Assembly: GCA_019747795.1 (NCBI GenBank)
Contig: JAIEQK010000125.1
Location: 1 to 40,051, forward strand
DNA: 40,051 bases
Reading direction: 5' to 3'
Source: Gammaproteobacteria bacterium
Lineage (GTDB): Bacteria > Pseudomonadota > Gammaproteobacteria > Ga0077536
The notes below the pieces were generated by a model, which saw only the letters and a program-made list of their open reading frames with translations, searched no databases and was not told the origin of the DNA. Positions 10,155 to 18,347 of this stretch are shown piece by piece. The translations under genes and the position numbers were made by a program. Positions within the stretch are counted from its first letter, which is position 1. Each line of letters opens with the position of its first letter.

Positions 10155-10279
10155 GCTCACACCGACCAGGGTGCGCCAGATTGTCGACGGTCAATTCACT
10201 GGCATGGTGGAACGCACCCCGCCGCCGAAATCAGCTTGCGGCTCCTGGCGGCAGACCGCAGGTCGTTGAGACCCGCGCT

Positions 10280-11455
10280 TCAACCGAACGCCGGCGGCAA
10301 AGGCTGCCCGAGCAGGCACTTGCCGTAACGCTCGTAGGAGACATCGCTGATCAGCAGGTGGTTGGCGGCGGTGTGCATGTCGCGCAGGCAGCGCTGCAGC
10401 ACGCTTGTCCGCGATACCGCGGCGCCACCCGCGTAGCGAAAGGCGGCGTCGGTGGCAGCCAGGGCGGCGTCGACCGCGTAGGTCGTGACCGCGCTCATCT
10501 CGTGCTGATCTGCCGTGCTCGGCGGGTTGCCGCCCTGCACGGTCTGCCAGGTGCGTTCGAACACTTCGAACACCAGGCCACGCGCGGCGCGCAGGCGCAG
10601 GTCGCCCTCGGCCACGACACGCTGGAACACTTCGCGTTCGGCCAGCGCCGCCTTGGGACCGTAGCCCCGTCGACGGCTGGCGGCGAGTTCGATGATCGAG
10701 TCCTGCGCGCGTCGCCCGACGCCGAGGGCGAAGGCCGCCAGTTCGTTGATCAAGAGCCCCGGCAGGCCGAGCTGGTAGAGCGGCCCGCCGCGGCATTGCG
10801 CCCACGCGGCGAGCGAGAAGGCGAGGTCGCGCGGCACGAACACGTTCTCGACCGAGAAGTCGCAGCTGCCCGAACCGCGCAGGCCGACCGGGTCCCAGTT
10901 GTCGTGCACGGTGACGGCCTCGCGGGGAAAGACCATCATCACGGGCTCGGGCATCCCGCCCTCCCGCGCTTCAACCAGCGCCACGCCACCGACCCACTCG
11001 GCGTGGCGCACGCCGCTCGCCCAGGACCAGCGGCCGGTCACGCGATAACCGCCGTCGGCAGCTTCGGCGCGCGCCGGCATGACGGCCGCCGCCATGCGCG
11101 GCGGTCGCGGACCGGCGAACACGCGGGCGGCCCCGGCCTCGCTCAGGAAAGCGCCGATCAGCGAGATGGCGCCGTTACCTATGCATACGCACCAGCCGGC
11201 GGCAGGGTCGGTGTAGGCCACGCGTTCGATGACTTCCATCTGCGTGACGGGGTCGGCTTCGGCGCCGCCGAGCACGGCGGGGCACTTCATGGCCAGCAAG
11301 CCGTGGACAGTGAGCGCGTCGACCGAGGGTTGCGGCAGCGTACACAGCGACTCGGAGTCGTCCATGTGCGCCGCCAGTACCGGCAGCACGGCGTCGACCG
11401 CGTCCAGCAATCGCCGCCGGGTCGCGCGCCTGTCGGCAGGGTATTCCGTGAGCAT
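10280..11455 (-). CDS. Acyl-CoA-dehydrogenase-fold flavin monooxygenase (HsaA/DszC-like), 391 aa
   Basis: The fold is that of acyl-CoA dehydrogenases, but the sequence matches the oxygenase branch (HsaA, HpaB-type, dibenzothiophene monooxygenase), which uses reduced flavin from a partner reductase. Blocks seen are GYRVTGRWSWASGVRHAEWV (middle domain), DNWDPVGLRGSGSCDFSVENVFVP, and the C-terminal AATDAAFRYAGGAAVSRTSV followed by LQRCLRDMHTAANH. The last two segments are typical of the type-2 C-terminal domain. No separate flavin reductase gene is present here. ATG 11455 has GGGGAG ten bases upstream; the longer frame to 11674 lacks similarity. The substrate is probably aromatic or heterocyclic; this is inference from the family. 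Confidence 0.85.
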   Translation of the reverse strand: MLTEYPADRRATRRRLLDAVDAVLPVLAAHMDDSESLCTLPQPSVDALTVHGLLAMKCPAVLGGAEADPVTQMEVIERVAYTDPAAGWCVCIGNGAISLIGAFLSEAGAARVFAGPRPPRMAAAVMPARAEAADGGYRVTGRWSWASGVRHAEWVGGVALVEAREGGMPEPVMMVFPREAVTVHDNWDPVGLRGSGSCDFSVENVFVPRDLAFSLAAWAQCRGGPLYQLGLPGLLINELAAFALGVGRRAQDSIIELAASRRRGYGPKAALAEREVFQRVVAEGDLRLRAARGLVFEVFERTWQTVQGGNPPSTADQHEMSAVTTYAVDAALAATDAAFRYAGGAAVSRTSVLQRCLRDMHTAANHLLISDVSYERYGKCLLGQPLPPAFG

Positions 11456-11530
11456 GGTCGTTGACTCCCCAGTTGGACGGCCGTGCACGGACCGAGGAGA
11501 CGAGATCGCGCACGGCGCATCCCTTCGGGC

Positions 11531-11552
11531 CACAGCATGCTGAAATGCTGTG
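11531..11552. promoter_or_regulatory. Short inverted repeat upstream of the HsaA-like gene
   Basis: CACAGCAT (11531-11538) is repeated inverted as ATGCTGTG (11545-11552) around a six-base spacer. It lies in the 232-bp gap 5' of the monooxygenase gene (start 11455), about 75 bp before its start codon. The size and placement fit an operator for a dimeric repressor or a leader hairpin. No -35/-10 boxes are convincing in this GC-rich gap. Confidence 0.3.
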
Positions 11553-11687
11553 CGCCGAGCATACGCCGGGCTACGGGGCCTGCCCATAAGCATCGCGGCA
11601 ACGGTATGCCTCTGAGGGCTGGCGAGCAGCGGCGTACCGAGCATGCGTCCCGGGCGGCACTGTGCCCATCGCACGGTGACGCGCGCC

Positions 11688-13007
11688 TCAGCCCATGCGC
11701 CGCGCCAGCGCCTCGCCGCTCAGCACGGCCCCGTGGGCGGTGCCGTAGTAGTGTCTCGAACAGGCTTCACCGCAAAACCACAGGGCGCCGTCCCAGTCCG
11801 CGCCGAACAAGGCCTCGCGCATGGACGGCGTCGCACCCACCGGGTTGAAGCTGTAGCTGCCCTGGGCCCAGGGGTCACGCCCCCAGCGCGTGACCTGCGC
11901 GGCCAGGGGTCGCGGAAAACTCGAGACGAACATCGCCTTCAGGGCATCGTGGGCCGCGGCGACCGTCGCGCGGTCGTCCAGCGCTTCGACGACCCTCGCC
12001 TGCTCGGCGGCGTTGAAGCCGAGCAGCACCGGTACGCCGAGCCCGCGCGCCAGGGACACCCACTCCGCCCACAGGCCGCCGGTCGGGCCCAGCCATTCGA
12101 TCCAGTCGACGTCGTGCGGCCAGGCGGTCCGCGCGAAACGCAGGCAGGTCTTGTTCAGCAGGCCCATATGCAAGGTGTCGATGGCCCGTTGCCGGTCACG
12201 CGCCAGGGGCTCGGCGAAGCGGAGGCGGCCGGACTTCAGCACGCCGAGCGGCACGGTCACGACCACCTGTCCCGCGCTCAGAACGGTGCCGCCGGCCAGC
12301 CTGACCCGCCCGGGCGCGATCTCCTCCACCACCTGCGAGAGGCGGACATCAAGGCCGCGGGCGAGATGCGCGGCGATGCGGGCATAGCCGCCGGGAAAGA
12401 GCGCATCCTCGCCCTCGAACTCCGCGCCGTCGTCGCCGTACCAGGCGGACAACACGTCTGCCGCACCACCGTACTCCTGTTCCAGTGTCGAGTTGACCAG
12501 GTAGTCCACCGCCCGGCGTGTGCGGGGCGAGGCCGTCCGCCAGTCGGGACTGCGGGTCAACGCGGCGCGCACCGAGAGGTCCTGCGTTCCTGCAGCCGCG
12601 TCGCGCAGCGCGTTGCGAAGGATACATTCAGCGTCGTCGAGAGCGAGTTCCAGGTGCTCGCCCCGCGGCCCGAGGGTGAGCGCGGCTTCGTAGCTCGTCG
12701 TCACCCAACGGGCGTCGGCGGCACGAGCGAGAGCAGTCAGTGGATTGCCCTCGAGTCCATGGATCCAGCTCGCACCGAGATCCAGCGGCAGGTCTGGCCA
12801 GGCCAGGGACGTATGGAGGCGACCACCGATACGATCGCGCGCCTCGAGCAACGTGGTCGTCACGCCGCGTGCCGCGAGGGCGCGCGCCACCGACAGGCCG
12901 GCGAGACCGGCGCCGACCACCATGACGTCCACCGACGCCCCGCGGGCCTGCGATGCCAGCAGCGGCGCCGCGAGCAGTCCGCCGAGCAGGCGCCTGCGCG
13001 TCAGCAT
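11688..13007 (-). CDS. Flavin monoamine oxidase family protein with Tat signal, 439 aa
   Basis: An FAD amine oxidase. The N-terminus MLTRRRLLGGLLAAPLLASQ is a twin-arginine type signal, predicting export of the folded flavoprotein. The dinucleotide motif VVGAGLAGLSVA (about 30-41) is followed by LLEARDRIGGRLHT, the family's arginine-rich turn, and LDLGASWIHG. The C-terminal FAD block is LWFCGEACSRHYYGTAHGAVLSG. Amine oxidases of this type oxidise primary to tertiary amines or polyamines. ATG 13007 has GGAG just upstream and gives the most natural signal. A GTG at 13055, seven bases before which the amidase large-subunit gene ends, adds 16 residues. The tight link to the amidase genes suggests an amine product as substrate. 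Confidence 0.88.
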   Translation of the reverse strand: MLTRRRLLGGLLAAPLLASQARGASVDVMVVGAGLAGLSVARALAARGVTTTLLEARDRIGGRLHTSLAWPDLPLDLGASWIHGLEGNPLTALARAADARWVTTSYEAALTLGPRGEHLELALDDAECILRNALRDAAAGTQDLSVRAALTRSPDWRTASPRTRRAVDYLVNSTLEQEYGGAADVLSAWYGDDGAEFEGEDALFPGGYARIAAHLARGLDVRLSQVVEEIAPGRVRLAGGTVLSAGQVVVTVPLGVLKSGRLRFAEPLARDRQRAIDTLHMGLLNKTCLRFARTAWPHDVDWIEWLGPTGGLWAEWVSLARGLGVPVLLGFNAAEQARVVEALDDRATVAAAHDALKAMFVSSFPRPLAAQVTRWGRDPWAQGSYSFNPVGATPSMREALFGADWDGALWFCGEACSRHYYGTAHGAVLSGEALARRMG

Positions 13008-13061
13008 CGCGCTCCGTGACGCCGGTGCCACCTCGACGTCACCAGGAGCGGACACCCCGCA

Positions 13062-15326
13062 TCACACCACCTCGTCGACCGGCCCGTCAGCCGCGAAGCG
13101 CCGCAACACGTTCTCGGTCAGGCGCGAGACATTGTTGGCGTAGCCGTTGTGCGAGAGGCTGCCGCACCAGGCCATGGAGGACGCGCTGAACACCGCGCCG
13201 CCCCGGCGCGTGGTGGCGTACGCGATGTCGGCGCGGACCAGCGGATTGTCGCGGCCGGTGATGCCGGGGTAAGCGAAGTACTGTTCCTCGGGGACCAGCA
13301 TCGCGCTCGCGGTGTGGCCGTGGGAGCTTGCGAGCAGCAGCGTGTTGGGCGGCGTGCCCAGGCTGTAGTCGATGCGATCCATCTCGAGACCCGAGGCGCC
13401 GCCGTTCACCAGGCCGAAATCGCCGATGACTTCGTCCTGGCCGATGCCCTCGAACATCCACGCCACACGCGGATCGCGCGCGTCCGGCAACTGGTGATAG
13501 CCCGCGGACACATCGAGACCGTGCGCGGTATAGCCGGTCGCCCAGATCTTCTGCGGTGCACGGGCGCGATGCCGCCACAGGCCACCGCGTTCACCGGTGA
13601 CGCCGTGAAAGAGTTCGCCAGGCCGCGCGCGCCAGGCCTGGTCGCCGCTCTCGCCCTTGCGCACTTCGATGAGCCAGGGCTTGGTCGGATGGCGGCTCGC
13701 GACCCAGTAGAAGCCGTTGGCGCCGAGATACACGCCGCGCCCGCCGTCGGCGAGGTATTGCTCATAGGCATCGAGCATCTGCGCCGAGCTGTACTCGGCG
13801 TGGGACGGCGATATGACCACCGCGTAGTGACACAGCAGCGCGGCGCCCTCTTGGTGCACGTCGTGATCGGTCAGCACGTCGAAGGCGAAGCCCTTGGCGT
13901 GCAGCCAGTCGACCAGGTGCAGATCCGCCGGGAACTGCCACACCGCGCCGAACTCGTGGCGATAGTCGGGCCGCATGTTCAATATCGGCCGGCGCCAGCT
14001 GCTGTACTGCACGCCGCGGCCGTCAACGTGGTAGTCGTAGGTCGACATACCGTAGTGCGGCGTCTCGTTCAGTTCGAGGTCGATGTCGTCCAGCGTGGTC
14101 AGTATGCCCATCACCGCCTGGCCGGTGGCTGCGTTCTGCATCACCTGGGTGTTGGCGTACGCGAGATAGCTGAAGGTCGGCAACACCAGCGCGATGCGCG
14201 CGCGCGGACCGTCGGCGCGCGGCACGACGAAGAACGGCACGCGATCGCAGGCCTCACCTTGGCGCAGTTCGAGCGCGTAGGCGCCGCTGGGGAGATCCGC
14301 CGGCAAGTCGAGCGTGAGCGAGCGCTGCCAGCGGCAGTCGTCCAGGCTGTCCTCGTGGAACCACAGCGCGCCGTATTGCGCCGGGCAGTGCACGAAGTGC
14401 TCCTCAGTGCCGTCCCAGTTCCAGCCAGTCATTGCGCGGTCCGGCTGGTTGACGCACAGGCCGTGAAAGCCGTTGCCGCTGATGTCACGCGCTTCGTCGC
14501 TCGCGATGCCCTCGCGCGAGATACCGGCGGCGAAATCCCAGGCGGCAAGCGCGCCGGGCACGGCGGCGCCGGCGTGCAGGCGCGTGATCTCGTCGGCGTC
14601 GAGCGCACGGTTCCAGAAGCTCGGGCCGTCCAGCTTGCCATTGAAGAGCGCGGTGACGCGCGTGGCGGTATCGACGCGTTCGCCGAGCCCTGCCATCACG
14701 AGCGGCATCGCTTGTGTCGCGGGTACCAGCAGGTCGCCGCTCACCGCGCAGTCGCCATCGATATCGACCATGCGGCCGAAGCGGCTGTTGACGCTGTTCA
14801 GCGTCACGACCTGCGACAGGCTCGCGTGGCCGTCGGCGCCGAGCGTGACGGCCACCGAGACCCAGGTCTCCGGCCACAGCGGCCGCGTCGCGGCGAGCCG
14901 CGCGACGCGCGTGCCATCGCCACACAGGAACACCAGCACACCGTCCTCGATGATGAGCGCCCAGCCGCGACGCGTGCGTTCACACCAGCGCGCGATCACG
15001 CCCTGGCGCTTGTGCGGCAGGGTGGGCCACAGGTGCAGATGCAGGCTGAGCCCCGTGGCGCCGGCGAGCGCGGCGCCGGGATCGGCCACCCGCACGTGCG
15101 CGCCGAGCTGGGTGAACTGCGGCCCGACCTCGATCTCGCCGGATGCGAGGCCCGCGACTTCCTCGACCTTGTAACCCGGCCCGGCGGGATTGCGGTCGCC
15201 GTGCAGCAGGCGCAGCACGCGGGTCTGGCAGGCGCCCGAGACCGGACTGCTGACGAAGAAGTCCAGGCGCTCGCCCGGGTGAGGATTGGGGCGGTCGCAG
15301 TAGCCGCGAATGTGCTTGCCGCTCAT
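13062..15326 (-). CDS. N,N-dimethylformamidase-like large (beta) subunit, 754 aa
   Basis: Homologous in layout and motifs to the large subunit of N,N-dimethylformamidase, a non-haem-iron amidohydrolase that yields dimethylamine and formate from DMF. Residues about 90-300 form a laminin-G/jelly-roll-like domain (VTALFNGKLDGPSFWNRAL). Residues about 375-750 form the catalytic domain. In the Paracoccus enzyme the iron is bound by two tyrosines and a glutamate; by order and spacing the equivalents here are Tyr390 (SYLAYAN), Tyr430 (MSTYDYH) and Glu511 (SPSHAEYSS). Other family blocks are GGRGVYLGANGFYW and SMAWCGSLSHNGY. The start ATG overlaps the small-subunit stop (ATGA), so translation is coupled. 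Many relatives act on amides other than DMF, so the substrate is open. Confidence 0.9.
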   Translation of the reverse strand: MSGKHIRGYCDRPNPHPGERLDFFVSSPVSGACQTRVLRLLHGDRNPAGPGYKVEEVAGLASGEIEVGPQFTQLGAHVRVADPGAALAGATGLSLHLHLWPTLPHKRQGVIARWCERTRRGWALIIEDGVLVFLCGDGTRVARLAATRPLWPETWVSVAVTLGADGHASLSQVVTLNSVNSRFGRMVDIDGDCAVSGDLLVPATQAMPLVMAGLGERVDTATRVTALFNGKLDGPSFWNRALDADEITRLHAGAAVPGALAAWDFAAGISREGIASDEARDISGNGFHGLCVNQPDRAMTGWNWDGTEEHFVHCPAQYGALWFHEDSLDDCRWQRSLTLDLPADLPSGAYALELRQGEACDRVPFFVVPRADGPRARIALVLPTFSYLAYANTQVMQNAATGQAVMGILTTLDDIDLELNETPHYGMSTYDYHVDGRGVQYSSWRRPILNMRPDYRHEFGAVWQFPADLHLVDWLHAKGFAFDVLTDHDVHQEGAALLCHYAVVISPSHAEYSSAQMLDAYEQYLADGGRGVYLGANGFYWVASRHPTKPWLIEVRKGESGDQAWRARPGELFHGVTGERGGLWRHRARAPQKIWATGYTAHGLDVSAGYHQLPDARDPRVAWMFEGIGQDEVIGDFGLVNGGASGLEMDRIDYSLGTPPNTLLLASSHGHTASAMLVPEEQYFAYPGITGRDNPLVRADIAYATTRRGGAVFSASSMAWCGSLSHNGYANNVSRLTENVLRRFAADGPVDEVV

Positions 15327-15715
15327 GATTGCGGGGCGCCGTCGTCCAGCAGACCAAGCGCGACGAGACGCGCCAGGAACACGGCGTGTACCGCCTCGCG
15401 CTCGCTGCCGTGCACCGGCCCATCAGTCACGACCGGCGGCTTGCCACGCCCCTGCATGTGCCCCAGGCGATATCGCGCGTAGGGCTCTGCGGCGTAGGCA
15501 AAGGACTTGCCGGCGGTCGGCTGGTTGTGCAGGTAGTTCAGCACGTCCTGCAGGGCCGTCCCGTGGGGCGTGTCGGCGCCGCGCGGGTCCTCGGCGTGCT
15601 CGGCGAGCAGGGCCGGCGTCACCAGCGGCTTCAGCGCGGCGCGGCGGCGCTCCGCGAAGAAGTCGAGCCAGTCGGCGGTCTTGTCCCGGTAGTCTTGCGG
15701 ATTGCGCAGCGGCAT
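15323..15715 (-). CDS. N,N-dimethylformamidase-like small (alpha) subunit, 130 aa
   Basis: A 130-residue protein directly upstream of, and overlapping by four bases, the large-subunit gene. The known DMFase small subunit is of the same size (about 15 kDa) and gene order is the same, which is the main basis of the call. It is soluble and mostly helical, with NYLHNQPTAGKSFAYAAEPYARYRLG in the middle and GSEREAVHAVFLARLVALGLL at the C-terminus. The small subunit wraps around the large subunit in the known alpha2-beta2 enzyme. The start at 15715 follows a GGGGAG. First gene of the minus-strand cluster; divergent from the LLM gene at 15821, with a 105-bp gap that must hold both promoters. Confidence 0.82.
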   Translation of the reverse strand: MPLRNPQDYRDKTADWLDFFAERRRAALKPLVTPALLAEHAEDPRGADTPHGTALQDVLNYLHNQPTAGKSFAYAAEPYARYRLGHMQGRGKPPVVTDGPVHGSEREAVHAVFLARLVALGLLDDGAPQS

Positions 15716-15820
15716 GACATTTCTCCCCTCGGCGTTGGCCGGTCTTTGTGCCGGCGCTCGCCAGGGATTCTAATCCGGTCTTCGTCAATCGAGCGCGAGC
15801 GCCGCGCAGGGAGTTCCAAC

Positions 15821-16645
15821 ATGTCCGCTACCGCTACACCGCGCGTCGAACGCGGCCTCCTGCTGCGAAACATGGGCCCACAGTCGAGCCTCGCCATGCT
15901 GCGCGAATGCGCCGCGCTCGCCGAGCAGGCTGGCATCGATCACCTGTGGGTGGTCGATCACATCGCGATTCCGCCCGACGACGCCGAGGGTTCGGGCGGG
16001 CGCTACCTCGACCCGCTCGGCACGCTCGCGTGGCTGGCGGGCGCGACGACGCGCATCGGTCTCGGCGTGACCGTGCTGATCGCACCCTATCGGCCGAAAC
16101 TCCCGACCGCCAAGCTGATCGCGACCGTGCAGGAGCTCTCCGCCGGACGTCTGCAACTCGGCGTCGGCGTGGGCTGGATGGAAGCCGAGTTCCGCGCGCT
16201 GGGCGTGCCGCGCGGCGCGCGCGGGCGGCTGACCGATGAGTTCCTGGCCTTCCTGCACGAGTGCTTCGCGCACGACGTCGTGGAAGCCCATGGACAGCCC
16301 TTCATCTTCGCGCCGCGCCCGGCGCGGCCACCGGTGCTGATCGGCGGCGCGCCGGAACACGCGTTCGCGCGGGTGGTGGCCCACGGCGACGGCTGGATGC
16401 CGATGCGCGCCGAGGCCGCGACGCTCGCGCCGCAGCTCGCCGAACTGCGCGCGCGCATGGCGGAAGCCGGGCGTCCCGCGCCGCGGGTGGTGCCGCTGAC
16501 CGGGCTCAGTCTCGACGACGGCGTGCGCGCGGCGGACGAGCTGGCGGCACTGGCCGCGCTCGGCGTCGCTGGCGTGGTCCACGCCGCGCGCTATGACAGC
16601 GCGGCGGATTTCGGGCGCATGGTCGAGGGACTGGCGCGGCTGTAG
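15821..16645 (+). CDS. LLM class oxidoreductase (probably F420- or FMN-dependent), 274 aa
   Basis: A luciferase-like TIM-barrel oxidoreductase. ALAEQAGIDHLWVVDHIAIPP, LAGATTRIGLGVTVLIAPYR, and LSAGRLQLGVGVGWMEAEF are the standard blocks of the group often labelled F420-dependent (Rv2161c-like). Cofactor choice between F420 and FMN cannot be settled here, and no F420 biosynthesis gene lies in the window. ATG 15821 has GGGAG seven bases upstream; the open frame back to 15329 runs antisense to the amidase small subunit and is a shadow. At 274 residues it is at the short end for the family. Next to a palindromic repeat at its 3' end. Confidence 0.87.
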   Translation: MSATATPRVERGLLLRNMGPQSSLAMLRECAALAEQAGIDHLWVVDHIAIPPDDAEGSGGRYLDPLGTLAWLAGATTRIGLGVTVLIAPYRPKLPTAKLIATVQELSAGRLQLGVGVGWMEAEFRALGVPRGARGRLTDEFLAFLHECFAHDVVEAHGQPFIFAPRPARPPVLIGGAPEHAFARVVAHGDGWMPMRAEAATLAPQLAELRARMAEAGRPAPRVVPLTGLSLDDGVRAADELAALAALGVAGVVHAARYDSAADFGRMVEGLARL

Positions 16646-16656
16646 CCCGATGACAG

Positions 16657-16704
16657 GGGGACAGACCACGGTTTCGCGCGAGCGCGAAACCGTGGTCTGT
16701 CCCC
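16657..16704. repeat. Perfect palindrome, copy 1 (22-bp stem, 4-base loop)
   Basis: The arms at 16657-16678 and 16683-16704 are exact reverse complements; the loop is CGAG. It starts GGGGACAGACCACGG. The same element, with a compensated base-pair change, lies at 18275-18322. The two copies bracket the acyl-CoA synthetase gene. It resembles REP/REPIN-type extragenic palindromes mobilised by RAYT transposases. It also sits between convergent gene ends (stops at 16645 and 16708) and could work as a bidirectional RNA hairpin, though no T-tract follows. Confidence 0.85.
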
Positions 16705-16707
16705 GTT

Positions 16708-18240
16708 TCACTTCAACCGCGCTTCGAGCTCGTGACGCTGGATCTTGCCGGTGGTGGAGCGCGGAAGCTCCGCGTCGTCGACGAAGATGATGGCCTTGGG
16801 CCGCTTGTAGCTCGACAGGTCGCGTCGGCAGCGTTCGAGCAGGACTTCGGCTGTGACCGCAGGATCGAGGCGCGTGACGAAGGCCACCGGCACCTCGCCC
16901 CACTTGGCGTCGGCGCGGCGCACCACCACCGCCTCCTTCACGCCGGGCTCGGCGGCCAGTACGAGCTCTATTTCGGCGGGATAGATGTTCTCGCCGCCCG
17001 ACTTGATCATGTACTTCACGCGGTCGACGTAATCGAGGCTGCCGTCCTCGTTGCGCCGGAGCACGTCGCCCATGTGAAACCACCCGTGGCGGAAGTCGTG
17101 GGCGTTGGTCGCGTCGGCGTTCCAATAGCCGCTGAACACGGTCGGGCCGCGCACCGCGGCCTCGCCGGGCGTGCCGACCGGCACGTCGTTGTCGTCCGGA
17201 TCCACCAGGCGCAGCTCGCAGAACGCGCTCTGGCGCTTGGCGAGACTCCCCGGCACCACGCCGATGGGCAGCACGCCGCCGGTGGCCGGTGGCAGGCCGG
17301 TCTCGGTGGCACCGAAAGTGTTGTTGTAGGGCGCGTTCAGCACGCGGGTCGCGAGCGCGATGTCCTCGCGCGGCACGAGATCCGCCATCGCGCCGCAGAT
17401 GCCGATGCCCTTCACGCGAATGCCGCTCGCCTCCACCGCGCGCGCGAACTCGCCGACCATGCCGGGCATGAGAATGAAGAACTGCATGGTCTCACGCGCG
17501 ATGATCTCGATGAGCCTGTCGGGCTGGTACCCGTCCACCACGTGCACCGTACCGCCGCGCATCAGCGTGGCGAGAGACTGGTCGGTGGAGGCCATGTGAT
17601 ACATCGGCGCCCAGGCGACGAAATGATCGCCGACCGGCACACCGAGTTCGGAGGCGAAGCACATGGCGCGCGCGAGCATCGCGCGGTGGCTGATCATCGC
17701 GCCCTTGGGCAGACCGGTGGTGCCGCTGGTGTAGAGCACCACCAGCCCGTCCTCGGGATCGAGCGGGACGTGGGGACAGACGTCGGGCGCCGCTGCGAGC
17801 GCGCGCTCGTAGTCTTCACCTATCACCAGGCGCGGCAGCGGCGGCAGGTCCAGACGCTCGACGTTGGGCAACAGTTCGGCCTGCACCAGCAGCAGCGCCG
17901 GCCCCACCAGGGTCACGCTGTGGGTGAGTTCGCGATCCGCGAGCCGCCAGTTGAGACAGGCGACGATCACGCCGAGCTTGGCGGCGGCGAGTTCGATCTC
18001 GAGATACTCGCTGCAGTTGCGAGCAAGCAGCGCCACGCGGTCCCCGCGGCCGAGGCCGCGCGCAGCGAGCACCTGCGCCACGCGGTTCGAGCGTGATTCG
18101 AGTTCCGCATACGTCACCACCCGCGCGCCATCGACGATGGCGGGGCGGCTGGGATGGGCAGGCACGCGGCGGCGGAACATGTCGCCGACGGTGCTGCGCC
18201 CGGCGGCGAGGACGGGGAGCGAGGGCTGGTAGCGGGACAT
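16708..18240 (-). CDS. AMP-dependent acyl-CoA synthetase/ligase, 510 aa
   Basis: An ANL-superfamily adenylating enzyme that activates a carboxylic acid to its CoA thioester via acyl-AMP. Motifs in order: the phosphate loop YTSGTTGLPKG (170-180), NNTFGATETGLPP (A5 region), GWFHMGDVLRRNEDG (A7), YVDRVKYMIKSGGENIYPAEIE (A8 hinge), and the C-terminal lysine of STTGKIQRHEL (A10). Length is typical of medium-chain or aromatic acid ligases. The start at 18240 has no clear Shine-Dalgarno site. The region just upstream holds a half palindrome and a full REP-like palindrome, so translation or transcription could be affected by them. No carboxylate specificity can be read. Confidence 0.93.
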   Translation of the reverse strand: MSRYQPSLPVLAAGRSTVGDMFRRRVPAHPSRPAIVDGARVVTYAELESRSNRVAQVLAARGLGRGDRVALLARNCSEYLEIELAAAKLGVIVACLNWRLADRELTHSVTLVGPALLLVQAELLPNVERLDLPPLPRLVIGEDYERALAAAPDVCPHVPLDPEDGLVVLYTSGTTGLPKGAMISHRAMLARAMCFASELGVPVGDHFVAWAPMYHMASTDQSLATLMRGGTVHVVDGYQPDRLIEIIARETMQFFILMPGMVGEFARAVEASGIRVKGIGICGAMADLVPREDIALATRVLNAPYNNTFGATETGLPPATGGVLPIGVVPGSLAKRQSAFCELRLVDPDDNDVPVGTPGEAAVRGPTVFSGYWNADATNAHDFRHGWFHMGDVLRRNEDGSLDYVDRVKYMIKSGGENIYPAEIELVLAAEPGVKEAVVVRRADAKWGEVPVAFVTRLDPAVTAEVLLERCRRDLSSYKRPKAIIFVDDAELPRSTTGKIQRHELEARLK

Positions 18241-18252
18241 GGTGGCAGAGGC

Positions 18253-18266
18253 GACAGACCACGGTT
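18253..18266. repeat. Solo half-arm of the palindromic repeat
   Basis: GACAGACCACGGTT at 18253-18266 equals one arm of copy 1 (with GG, not GT, at the variable pair). It lies eight bases before the full copy 2, with no partner arm of its own. It looks like a degraded copy or half of a REP doublet. Confidence 0.6.
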
Positions 18267-18274
18267 CAGTTATC

Positions 18275-18322
18275 GGGGACAGACCACGTTTTCGCGCGAG
18301 CGCGAAAACGTGGTCTGTCCCC
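18275..18322. repeat. Perfect palindrome, copy 2 (22-bp stem, 4-base loop)
   Basis: Arms at 18275-18296 and 18301-18322 are exact reverse complements around CGAG. Relative to copy 1 the G-C pair after CACG is changed to T-A in both arms (CACGTTTT/AAAACGTG against CACGGTTT/AAACCGTG), so pairing is kept. It lies 34 bases upstream of the acyl-CoA synthetase start and 25 bases after the cupin gene's stop. Confidence 0.85.
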
Positions 18323-18347
18323 GAATGAGCGCGTCGTCTGTTCCTCG

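Noticed and set aside
13149-15482. A 777-codon open frame on the plus strand
   Set aside because: It lies antisense to the amidase genes, has no ribosome-binding site or family motif, and shows the Arg/Ala/Val-rich make-up of GC-rich shadow frames.
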